23,912 bases of DNA. Origin: Paulinella micropora (lineage: Eukaryota > Cercozoa > Imbricatea > Euglyphida). The notes beneath the pieces are model-generated. The model saw nothing but the letters and a program-made list of their open reading frames with translations. It ran no database searches and had not been told where the DNA came from. This document shows, one piece after another, positions 1 to 10,756 of this stretch (position 1 is its first letter; every line of letters begins with the position of its first letter). The DNA lies in NCBI GenBank assembly GCA_009731375.1, contig BJOX01000281.1, positions 177,911 through 201,822 on the forward strand, given 5' to 3'. A program made the position numbers and the translations under genes.

Positions 1-182
1 CCCCCCCCCAACCCCCCCCCCCCCCCCCCTTCCCCTTAACCCTCCACATCCTCCCATCCATTCGTCTCCTCTTGCTCCAGCACCAAAAAGTACTATGAGT
101 CTTCCTTCTGGGACCTTCCACAGTGTCCCAAGTGCTCTGCGCGCTACTCACAGGAGCACTGCCCGCGCTGTGCCTCAGCCGC

Positions 183-330
183 CGAATAGAGGACATCAAG
201 AGGACATCAAGGGCAGCGGAGAGGACATCAAGGCAGTCATGGCGCAGCAGAGGAGATATCAAGGCAGTATTGGGGCAGCAGAGGCAACATCAACGCGGCA
301 GTGGGGCAGCAGAGCAGTGGGGCAGAAGAG
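183..330 (+). repeat. Degenerate minisatellite (GAGGACATCAAG / GGGGCAGCAGAG units)
   Basis: Repeated GAGGACATCAAG and related GGCAGCAGAGG units of about 12-24 bases. The frames here are short and unlike any protein I know. Confidence 0.7.
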
Positions 331-410
331 GGTACAACGACCCAGCCCCGTGAGACAGCCAGCCTGCTCCTCCTGCTCTTCCCCTCCTCTTCACTTCCCT
401 TCCGTTCCTG

Positions 411-495
411 GCTTTCTTCCTTCCTTCCTTCCTTTCTTCCTTCCTTCCTTCCTTCCTTCCTTCTTTCCCTCCTTCCTTCCTTCCTTCCTTCTTTT
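411..495 (+). repeat. (TTCC)n microsatellite
   Basis: Tetranucleotide array with a few interruptions. Confidence 0.95.
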
Positions 496-761
496 ATTCC
501 AACCTTATCTGCAATGCTTCTGAAGGAGCCTTATTTCCCCTTCAGCTTCTCCACCGCCCCATTCAATAGTACTAGGTGACCTGGGCCCTCCACGTGATTT
601 CTTCGTGGGGCCAAGACCTTTGCGGCAGTCACCACGAGCATGATGCGGGAGGCTCTGATTCACCGAAGAGAACTTTCCATGAAAAGAACAGCAAGAACAG
701 CTGACTGAGCGCACAGCGCGACTGTGAATCTCTCAGGTGTGTGTACATACTTGTTGCTAAA

Positions 762-1193
762 GTTTCAACATGACTCTTCCGTTTTATCTCTTCGTCAGTC
801 TTCCCACTGATCTTCCCACTCAGCCGCAAGTATTTCATTGAAACAGTGCGCGGCTTGCGTAAACTAATGGTATATATTAATAATATTACTAAGTTCAATC
901 AATTTAAAGTATCCGGCCCGGCATCTCTACGAGTAAGTTACTAGTAGTGAGTTTGAAGTTTAGAACTTATTATTAATAATATCATCATGATCACCCGTCG
1001 CCGACTCATCGTCAGTGAGATGACAGTCAAGTTAACCAAGCACTGTTTTACTAAAAGTCATATAATGAGGCGATGCCTGATTAAAATCTGTGTCATTTGG
1101 CGCCTCATATATATTAACTTCCGAGTCAATAGTGACTTGCCACTCGTAAAAGTGCAGGAGTGGGAAGACGAAGAGATAGGTCGGAATGAAACA
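762..1193. repeat. Distant imperfect inverted repeat
   Basis: Left arm 785-808 (TATCTCTTCGTC.GTCTTCCCACT) and right arm 1159-1178 (AGTGGGAAGACGAAGAGATA) are complementary apart from a short indel. Weaker pairing extends to GTTTCA at 762 and TGAAAC at 1188. It may be a degraded fold-back element; the interior is AT-rich with no gene. Confidence 0.45.
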
Positions 1194-1285
1194 GTTATTA
1201 ATATATACATATTGTATTAATATTAATATTAATAATTACTGTAACATATGTAACTACATATGAGAGGCCCGGGTGATGTGTATAT

Positions 1286-1290
<5 letters not shown>

Positions 1291-1325
<35 letters not shown>

Positions 1326-1409
1326 TTATTAATATATATATATGTAAATATTAATATATATATATATATATATATAATATACATATATTATATATATATA
1401 TATATATTT
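1291..1409 (+). repeat. (AT)n microsatellite
   Basis: About 120 bases of almost pure AT with ATTAAT interruptions. Confidence 0.95.
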
Positions 1410-1801
1410 AAGAAAAAAAGGTTGAACAGGAGCGAACATAGACTACTAAAAATTCATTATTGATAAAGCGTTCTCGTCAGTGCAGTAGTCAGTCTGCAGT
1501 ATATAATATTAATAAAGTTATGAACTGATGGAATTATAAATTCCAGGAATCTCAAAGTCAATATCATCCGAATGATTCATACTATTAATAGCTGGCAGGA
1601 TGATGACTGCCGGGATTCTATAGACTATGCGGTGGGGATCAAAGGCGATGATACATACAATCTGCAGGAGCCTGCTTCTGGCGCTCAGGGGGGAGAGAAG
1701 AGCAAGATGGAAGCAGAGGATGAAACGATGCGTTCAAGTTGGCAGATGGAGGAAGATAGGAAAGAAACACGGGGCAGGCCTTGAAGAGACGAGAAGGAGG
1801 A

Positions 1802-1805
<4 letters not shown>

Positions 1806-1854
<49 letters not shown>
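1806..1854 (+). repeat. (GA)n microsatellite
   Basis: Pure GA dinucleotides. Confidence 0.97.
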
Positions 1855-1857
<3 letters not shown>

Positions 1858-2186
1858 TTGCGCCGCTAGGAGAGGCCGCCGCTGTTGTCGCTGGTGATGT
1901 TTCTACGGGGCAAGTAAGGACAACGCAGCAGACTGCCTAACTCCACACCCAGACTCGGCAAGAGGAAAGGCAACCTGCAACCAAGATCAAACTCTCCTTC
2001 TTTGTCTCCTCATTCTCCTTGCGATTTCTGCTTCCTGCTGCCTTCCTCTCAGGGCCTCCTTTTCTTTTTTCTTCACTTTGTCACTTTCTCCCTTTCTCCT
2101 TTCCTCTTTTCCTCTCTCCGATAGCCAACATGAAGGAGGAAAGAGAAGGAGGAGAAAGAATGGGAGGTCGCACAGGCTGTGTGGAT

Positions 2187-2289
2187 ATAGTATATATATA
2201 TATATACATATGTACATATATATATATATGTATATGTATATATATATATATGTATATATATGTGTGTATATATATGTATGTATATATAT

Positions 2290-2328
<39 letters not shown>

Positions 2329-2409
2329 CTGCCTCCTTCGTCGGAGGCAGAGGACAGAGGGGGGGGCTCTCTCTCTCTCCTCTCTCTCTCTCTCTTTATA
2401 TATATATAC

Positions 2410-2441
<32 letters not shown>
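2187..2441. repeat. Mirror-ordered microsatellite palindrome
   Basis: The order is (TA)n, (GA)n, CTGCCTCC, TTCGTC, GGAGGCAG, (CT)n, (TA)n. The two halves are approximately reverse complementary around 2337-2342. The frames open here on both strands are repeat translations, not genes. Confidence 0.8.
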
Positions 2442-2512
2442 AATACATACATGCACACATACATACACACACACACACACAGACACACACACACACACAC
2501 ACACACACACAA
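2442..2512 (+). repeat. (CA)n-rich microsatellite
   Basis: ATACATAC then CACACA with minor interruptions. A smaller ACACAT cluster recurs at 2626-2660. Confidence 0.95.
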
Positions 2513-3023
2513 GCAACATCAAATCAGACAGCTAACCACGCTATCGCGGCAATCAACAGGGCCCAGTACAGCCAAGGAGAAATCTTTCCCTTCGTCATGA
2601 GCCCGCGGCAAGCCCTGAAGCAAGAGACACACACATACACACATACATGCACATACACATCGCCCTGGATTTTTTTCCCCATTCTTTCTTTTTCTTTTCT
2701 TTCCCTTCTTTAGTTTCGTTGAGACATCCCTGTATTCCTGGTTCCGTTTTGTTTGTAGTTGTAGGATTATAGTCTTCGCAAATGGGACCGTTTTCCTATA
2801 AACAGTACAGCTACTGCTACTACTGCCAAAAAAAAGAGAGATAGGTCTGGATATTTGACAACTCCTGCAAATATCATATCATGTGCAAGATATGTGTGTA
2901 TGTGTTTGTATACGCGTTGTAGAGAGAGCGGTTAGAACATGAGCATTAACATGCCTCTTACATACTTCTGAGACTCTTCTGGATGCGCAAGTACTTGCGT
3001 GCGCATGAGTTTTGTTGCGTCGA

Positions 3024-3060
3024 GGCTAGGCTAGGCTAGGCTGCCTAGCCTAGCCTAGCC
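3024..3060. repeat. Perfect 18-bp inverted repeat at minisatellite edge
   Basis: 3024-3041 is the reverse complement of 3043-3060 with a one-base spacer. A second palindrome lies at 3068-3078 / 3080-3090 (GGCTGCCTAGC and its complement). These could form a cruciform or hairpin. Confidence 0.9.
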
Positions 3061-3985
3061 TAGCCAAGGCTGCCTAGCCGCTAGGCAGCCTAGCCTAGCC
3101 TAGCCTAGCCTAGCCCATCCCAGCCCAGCCCAGCCTAGCCCAGCTAGCCTAGCCTAGCCTAGCCTAGCCTAGCCTAGCCTCTAGCCTCGCCTAGCCTAGC
3201 CTCTAGCCTCTAGCCTCGCCTAGCCTCTAGCCTCGCCTAGCCTAGCCTCTAGCCTCGCCTAGCCTAGCCTAGCCTCTAGCCTCGCCTAGCCTAGCCTCTA
3301 GCCTCGCCTAGCCTAGCCTCTAGCCTCGCCTAGCCTAGCCTCTAGCCTCGCCTAGCCTCTAGCCTCGCCTAGCCTCTAGCCTCGCCTAGCCTCTAGCCTA
3401 GCCTCTAGCTAGCCTAGCCTCTAGCCTAGCCTCTAGCCTAGCCTCTAGCCTAGCCTCTAGCTAGCCTAGCCTCTAGCCTAGCCTCTATCTAGCCTAGCCT
3501 CTATCTAGCCTAGCCTCTAGCCTAGCCTCTAGCCTAGCCTCTAGCCTAGCCTCTAGCCTAGCCTCTAGCCTAGCCTCTAGCCTAGCCTCTAGCCTAGCCT
3601 CTAGCCTAGCCTCTAGCCTAGCCTCTAGCCTAGCCTCTAGCCTAGCCTCTAGCCTAGCCTCTAGCCTAGCCTCTAGCCTAGCCTCTAGCCTAGCCTCTAG
3701 CCTAGCCTCTAGCCTAGCCTCTAGCCTAGCCTCTAGCCTAGCCTCTAGCCTAGCCTCTAGCCTAGCCTCTAGCCTAGCCTCTAGCCTAGCCTCTAGCCTA
3801 GCCTCTAGCCTAGCCTCTAGCCTAGCCTCTAGCCTAGCCTCTAGCCTAGCCTCTAGCCTAGCCTCTAGCCTAGCCTCTAGCCTAGCCTCTAGCCTAGCCT
3901 CTAGCCTAGCCTCTAGCCTAGCCTCTAGCCTAGCCTCTAGCCTAGCCTAGCCTAGCCTAGCCTAGCCTAGCCTAGCCTAGCCTAC
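3024..3985 (+). repeat. TAGCC-derived minisatellite with 12-bp higher-order unit
   Basis: About 960 bp built from the pentamer TAGCC. The left edge is inverted (GGCTA units meeting GCCTA units). A mixed block with CTAGCCTCGCC variants follows, then a long homogeneous stretch of the 12-mer CTAGCCTAGCCT from about 3500 to 3940, then plain pentamers to 3985. Confidence 0.97.
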
Positions 3986-4578
3986 TAGCCTAGCCTTGTC
4001 AAAAGAGACGAAGACTAAAAGAATCCATCAATCGAAAATCCAAGAAATACCAAAATACATATGTAACAAACAAATCAAATAAACCTAAGAGGTTAAAGAT
4101 GGGCTTCTCTTCTAAGCCTCAAAAGTACTCTCAAATGGCAAATACTGTACCATACTGTAATCCTTCAAATGTTTTTCTCTGCCACTGCTACCACAAAATT
4201 GCCGAAGAGGTGGTGAGCTGAACAAGACGGCCCGCTGGAGTCATACTGGCATTAGAAGACAATTGTTCTGCAGGAAAAAAGGAAAAGGCAAAAACCGAGC
4301 ATTTCACCCGGCTTGCAACTTGCAACACCCTTGTCGCAACACAAAAAGTACTAAACTCAGCTAGCTTTTTCTGCTTTTGGAACTGCTCTTGGAACTGCTT
4401 GCTAACAGTTCGTATCTGAGCTATCTTGAGCTCCAGCATCGAAGTGTAGGTAGATATATAGGCTTTGAGTAAACATGCCAAAATGACCGTAACTCACAAC
4501 CTATCGCACAACCTGAAATGGTGGCTACCTCCCACTGCTGCGCACCACGGGAATTCTCGCATTTGCATGAGTACTGTC

Positions 4579-4714
4579 GTTCTCGATGCTTACTACAAAA
4601 TACTTGAAACTGTGCATCGATGCTCGAAAATTTCGATAGATTGCTCATGCATAGTTTCAAGTATTTTCGAGCAAAATAGAGCAATTTACCCCAGTATTTG
4701 CGAGCATCGAGAAC
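4579..4714. repeat. Fold-back / MITE-like imperfect hairpin
   Basis: The outer arms GTTCTCGATGCT (4579-4590) and AGCATCGAGAAC (4703-4714) are exact complements. The inner arms 4597-4617 and 4647-4667 pair over 21 bases with one mismatch. The whole could fold into a ~136-nt stem with bulges. No target duplication is evident. A MITE or a small-RNA precursor are both possible. Confidence 0.65.
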
Positions 4715-4735
4715 TGTGAAAACACATGACTACAT

Positions 4736-4767
<32 letters not shown>

Positions 4768-4904
4768 TTCACTTGGTTTAGTGATGCAGAAACTGAGGAA
4801 CGTTTGGTTGACTTTGTCTGCCTGTCTGTGATGCCTCAGTAGTGCCTGTGATCTGCCTGTGTGCGAACACTCAGCCTACGCTGCCGAACAGATTTTTTTA
4901 CCTA

Positions 4905-4957
4905 TCTACCTACCTATCTATCTATCTATCTATCTATCTATCGATCTATCTATCGAT
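4905..4957 (+). repeat. (CTAT)n microsatellite upstream of exon 1
   Basis: CTAC/CTAT/CGAT tetranucleotides about 150 bases before the predicted start codon. Confidence 0.95.
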
Positions 4958-5107
4958 CATGTACATATACGTATACATATACACCTACGCGTGCAAATCC
5001 CCGTCAGTTTCGTTGGTAGTTGCATTTGTCACGTACGTTCATCCTTGTCTAACATACACAAATATTTGTGCGTGTATGTTTCTGCGTATGTCCAGCCAGA
5101 TATCAGT

Positions 5108-5202
5108 ATGGCCTTCTCAACGCTTGGGATCTTCGCACAAGTCGGCTGGCTTCTGCTTGCCTTATTGTGCCTGTCGCCAGTCTCGGCTCAGAAAATGAAT
5201 CG
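5108..5202 (+). CDS. GH72 gene exon 1: signal peptide
   Basis: Residues 1-31 plus two bases of codon 32. The ATG has G at +4. It is followed by a short N-region and the hydrophobic core [10 protein letters not shown], then PVSAQ, a plausible signal peptidase site after Ala27. The donor is CG|GTCAGG and leaves phase 2, which matches exon 2. A GC donor six bases downstream is possible but was not chosen. Any untranslated upstream exon is not recognisable. Confidence 0.75.
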
Positions 5203-5362
5203 GTCAGGCGCATCTTTCTCTCTCTCTCTCTCTCTCTCTCCACATATATCTATCTATCTATCTCCCTCATATAATAATATTAAAAATGCATTTTGTATGT
5301 ATGAATACAAATGCATGCATATTAGGCCAAAAGCAGATGTCATGGTCATTCCGCAGGGCCGG

Positions 5363-5432
<70 letters not shown>

Positions 5433-6004
5433 CCCCCCCAGAATGTCTGGCGATGTCATTGTTTATCAATGATATTTTCCTCGCTTGTGTAGCTATTTGG
5501 TGTACCCGGATGGTTCTCGCTTCTTCATGAAAGGAATGGCCTTTCCCATCCAGATCCCCTTCGTAGAGAAAGGGTAAACCACATACATACATACATACAT
5601 ACATAAATGCATGCATATATGCACACACACATACATACATGCATACATACACACATACATACACGCATGTGTGCATGCATGCATACAAACGCACATACGT
5701 ACATACATACATACATACATACATACCTGCCGATCCCATTCAGATCCCCTTCGTAGAGAAACGGTGTGCATACATTTTCTACATGCATCAATACATACAT
5801 ACATAGGTACGATAAGGACGGCTGGATCGCTGTGTTGGAGCAGCTGGCCGCGACCTCCACTGTCAACACACTGCGCATCTACACCATGGACTGCAGGTTT
5901 CTTCTTCTTCTTCCTTCTTCTTGTTTCCTCTTTCTTCATTCTCTGACCACCACAGTCAACACACTGCGGACTGCAGGTCTCTTTCTTTCTTTCCTTCTTT
6001 CTTT

Positions 6005-6053
<49 letters not shown>

Positions 6054-8197
6054 TTCTTCTTCTTCTTCTTCTTCTTCTTCTTCTTCTTCTTCTTCTTCTT
6101 CTTCTTCTTCTTCTTCCTTCTTTCTTCTTTCTTCTTGTTTCCTCTTTCTTCATTCTCTGATCGCACTGTCAACACTCTGCGCACCTAAACTATGGACTAC
6201 AGGTTGCTTCTTTCTTTCTGTTCTTTCTCCCCCNNNNNNNNNNNNNNNNNNNNNNNNNNNNNNNNNNNNNNNNNNNNNNNNNNNNNNNNNNNNNNNNNNN
6301 NNNNNNNNNNNNNNNNNNNNNNNNNNNNNNNNNNNNNNNNNNNNNNNNNNNNNNNNNNNNNNNNNNNNNNNNNNNNNNNNNNNNNNNNNNNNNNNNNNNN
6401 NNNNNNNNNNNNNNNNNNNNNNNNNNNNNNNNNNNNNNNNNNNNNNNNNCCCCCCCGTCTGTCTGTCTGCCTGTGATGTTCTAGGGAAGATTACACCGAG
6501 TTCATCATGCGCGCGCAGGAGCTGGGTTTCTACCTCATTGTTCCCCTCACCTACCCAGAAGGCGAAGGCGTCTTGGACCGCAACCTCGCGGTACACACAA
6601 AGAGATAGATAGATAGATTACTAGACTGTTATTAGATAGATATTATTTTGTTCCCCTCACCTACCTTGATGGCGAAGGCGTCTTGGACAGCAACCTCGCG
6701 CTACACATGAAGAGATAGATAGATAGATTACTACGGTACACATGAAGAGATAGATAGATAGATAGATTACTAGGCTATTATTAGATAAGATGTTATTTGT
6801 AGGTGCATAGATAGGCAGTTAGAGAAGTTAGATAGAGGGCGTCTTGGATCGCCACCTCCCGGTCCGCCCAGACAGCGTTCACGTAGCCGCCAGAGCATGT
6901 GTCACCAGGATAGCATGTCTGCCAGTTGCCTACGATTGCAGTAATGCGCCGACGCGTTGAGTTTGTGGCAGTCGACGACGAGTCATTGCACGTCGCGTCC
7001 GCAGTAATGCGCTGTCGCGTCGAGTTTGTGGGAGTCCACGAGTTGTCGTACGTCGAGTTGTTGTACTTGCATGAAATATGTGCGCATATGTACATTTTTC
7101 ATGTACGAGTGCATAAATTGTCGCTACATCCACAAAATAAAATGCCGGTTATACATATTTGGTACAAGTAAAATTATATTTACTTTACGTGCAGATGCGT
7201 GGCTTTATTTGTGTATGTATGTCGGTGTCGAGAGAGAGAGAGAGAGAGCGAAAGAAAGAAAGAAAGAGTTAACTTATTTTATTGCTCCACTTGGTAGGCG
7301 CCCAAGTGCTACAACGCGGCCTTGTACCAGTATGGCAAGAAGTGCGTCAATAACTTCGGCAAGTTCGTCAACGTGCTTGCCGGCATGATTGGGAATGAGG
7401 TATGAGAGGTTGGGGGGGGGGGGGGGGGGGGGGGCCCCCCCCCCCCCCCCCCCCNNNNNNNNNNNNNNNNNNNNNNNNNNNNNNNNNNNNNNNNNNNNNN
7501 NNNNNNNNNNNNNNNNNNNNNNNNNNNNNNNNNNNNNNNNNNNNNNNNNNNNNNNNNNNNNNNNNNNNNNNNNNNNNNNNNNNNNNNNNNNNNNNNNNNN
7601 NNNNNNNNNNNNNNNNNNNNNNNNNNNNNNNNGCCACCGCCTCGACTACCACAGCATACCCTGTCCCAATCTACACGTATCATGCATACCTTACTACATT
7701 TCGCGCGAATTTCTGCCATGGCTAGCCATCTCCTCATGATGGTTGCCCCCTCGGGGGATGGGATTAAAGCACCCAAGCTGCCTGTGCTCGCGCCAGATCA
7801 CTCCCCTTTTCAGGGGAACGAGGGGGAGGAACCATACCCAGCGTGGCCTTTGTGCCCTGTGGCTGGGGACGTGGGCCGAACCTACCTCGCACACACACAA
7901 ACAAATTTGATGTATGTATGTATGTATGTAAAAGGCCACAGTAGCTATGTATGTATGTCTGTATCCATGCCAGTCAGTCTATCTGAAAATTTGTATGTAG
8001 AAAAAAGCAAGTATTGAACTAACCCACTAAGAGAGTCATTACTTAATTCACTAATAAATCAATATATCAATCACTAACATACATACATATACATAAATCT
8101 ATCTATCTATCTTTCTATCTATCTATCAATCTATCTATCTATCTATCTATCTACATGCTACGACATACAGGTGATGAGTGATCTGGAGTACTGGCCG

Positions 8198-8245
<48 letters not shown>

Positions 8246-8354
8246 CATACTACAACACACAGGTGATGAGTGATCTGGAGTACTGGCCGTCGGCGCCCTG
8301 TGTCACCGCCTACGCCAGAGACCTCAAGCACTACATGGCGTTCGTTGGGTCTCT

Positions 8355-8388
<34 letters not shown>

Positions 8389-8410
8389 AAGCGCTACATG
8401 GCATTCGTTG

Positions 8411-8455
<45 letters not shown>

Positions 8456-9352
8456 CACTACATGGCATACGTTGGGTCTCTCTCTCTCTCTCTCTCTGTC
8501 TCTCTCAAGCGCTACATGTCATTCATTGTCTCTCTTTCTCTTTCTCTTTCTCTCTCTCTTTTATATATATATATATATATACATCACAATCTCAGGGTTC
8601 GTTCCCTGGCGCTCATGTACGCAGCTCAGGACGCAGCTATTGGCGCAGTGATGCTTCCTGAGGTCTGTAGCCACAGACATTGATACAGCTGAAAAACTTG
8701 CCATAATATGGATATATCTCCGGATTTTTTTTCGAAATTTCAGGCAAATCAGCCAAAGTCACAGTTATTCTTTGCTTGTTGTAGTTGTTGTTTATTTTTG
8801 TTGCTGTTGTTGTTTGTTGGGTGAAGTTGTTTAAGCAGTCACTAAATCGTGAGATTAATCTATCCACCATTCAATCATTCGATTAAATCACTAAATCCAT
8901 GGATCACACTCAAGCCTTCGATCAAATATTCAGTCGACCAACTAGTATGGGCAATCAATCAATCAATCAGTCAATCAATCTATTCCTAGCTAAGCAAGTC
9001 AATATTCAATCCTTCGATCACTCACTCAGTCATTCGATCGAACGTTCAATCAACCCGACCAGTCCATGCTTGGATCATTTGGTGTATATTTCATCAACGA
9101 ACCAGTGTATCTATGTATGTATCTATGTATGATTATGTATGTAATGTATGTATGTAATGTAATGTAACGTAATGTAATGTAATGTAATGTAATGTTATCT
9201 TGTGTTTATGTTATGTTATGTTATGGTATGTAACGTTACGTTATTTTATGTACGTTATGTATGTTTTGTATTGTAGGACACTTTACGTCTGACTGTTGAC
9301 TACTTGTCGTGCGATGCTGACTACAGGTTTATCATTTATTTTTTTATTTGTT

Positions 9353-9387
<35 letters not shown>

Positions 9388-10549
9388 TTATTTATTTATT
9401 TATTTGTTTGTTTCTTTGTTGTTTCTTTGTTTCTTTGTTTGTTTATTTGTTTATTTGATTTATAAACATATCCTTGCCTGTCTGCCTGCCTATCAGTCTA
9501 CTTTTCTATCTGTCTATATCTACACATATATCTAGTCTATCTATCTATCGGTAGATCTATCCATCACCCTATCTACTTGTTTGTCTAAATATCTACCTGT
9601 CTGTAGAGCTATCCGTCTATTTCTATTTATCTATCTACCTATCTATATATCTACTCTATCTGTTTGCAGTATAGACATGTTTAAATATCTACCCGTATGA
9701 AGATCTATCCGTCTATTTCTATTTATCTATATACCTATCTATTATCTACCCTATCTGTTTGCAGTATAGACATGTTTGGCATCATGATATTTCTATTTAT
9801 CGATCTATATATCTACCTATCTATTTGTTTGCAGTATAAACATGTTTGGCATCATCATATTTCTATTTATCGATCTATATATCTACCTATTTATCTATTT
9901 GCAGTGACATGTTTGGCATCATGATATTTCTATTTATCGATCTATATCTACCTATCTATTTGTTTGCACTATAGACATGTTTGGCATCATCATGTTTCTA
10001 TTTATCGATCTATATATCTACCTATCTATTTGTTTGCAGTATAGACATGTTTGGCATCATCATATTTCTATTTATCGATCTATATATCTACCTATCTATT
10101 TGTTTGCAGTATAGACATGTTTGGCATCATCATGTTTCTATTTATCGATCTATATATCTACCTATCTATTTGTTTGCAGTATAGACATGTTTGGCATCAT
10201 CATGTTTCTATTTATCGATCTATATATCTACCTATCTATTTGTTTGCAGTATAGACATGTTTGGCATCATCATGTTTCTATTTATCGATCTATATATCTA
10301 CCTATCTATTTGTTTGCAGTATAGACATGTTTGGTATCAACGTTGAGGCGTGGTGCTCGTCGCTTCAGACATTCGAAAAGGTACGTTTCATATACCTACC
10401 TACCTACCTACATACATACATACATGCATACATACATACATATACACATACGTACATAAACATACATAGATACGTATGTACGTACGTACGTACATAATGC
10501 GTACGTACGCACGTACATTCATACATACATACATACATACACACACACT

Positions 10550-10582
<33 letters not shown>

Positions 10583-10712
10583 ACACGCACACACACATGT
10601 AGGATGAGAAAGGCGTCGAAAGCCCTTACCATACAATGTGGACTGCCCTGCACAATACCTCTATCCCTATCATCTTCAGCGAAATGGGGTAAGAGTCTTC
10701 TTTCCCCCCCCC

Positions 10713-10756
<44 letters not shown>

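Larger units (their letters stand above)
4000..5107. other. Upstream region of the GH72 gene, no gene recognised
   Basis: Apart from the fold-back at 4579-4714, a poly-T/(GT)n tract at 4735-4767 and the (CTAT)n array, this is unique sequence. I saw no convincing TATA element or conserved protein. The promoter and 5' untranslated region should be here but cannot be delimited. Confidence 0.6.

Noticed and set aside
1987-2522. Open frames of 149-173 codons on the minus strand and others on the plus strand
   Set aside because: They are translations of (CA)n, (TA)n and (GA)n arrays, open because dinucleotide repeats lack stops.
3024-3985. Telomere repeat
   Set aside because: The unit TAGCC/CTAGCCTAGCCT does not match TTAGGG or TTTAGGG types, and the array is internal with an inverted edge.
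9661-10335. CRISPR-like regular spacing (70-bp period)
   Set aside because: The whole unit repeats, including the would-be spacers, and it begins with a splice acceptor and exon sequence in a eukaryotic gene.
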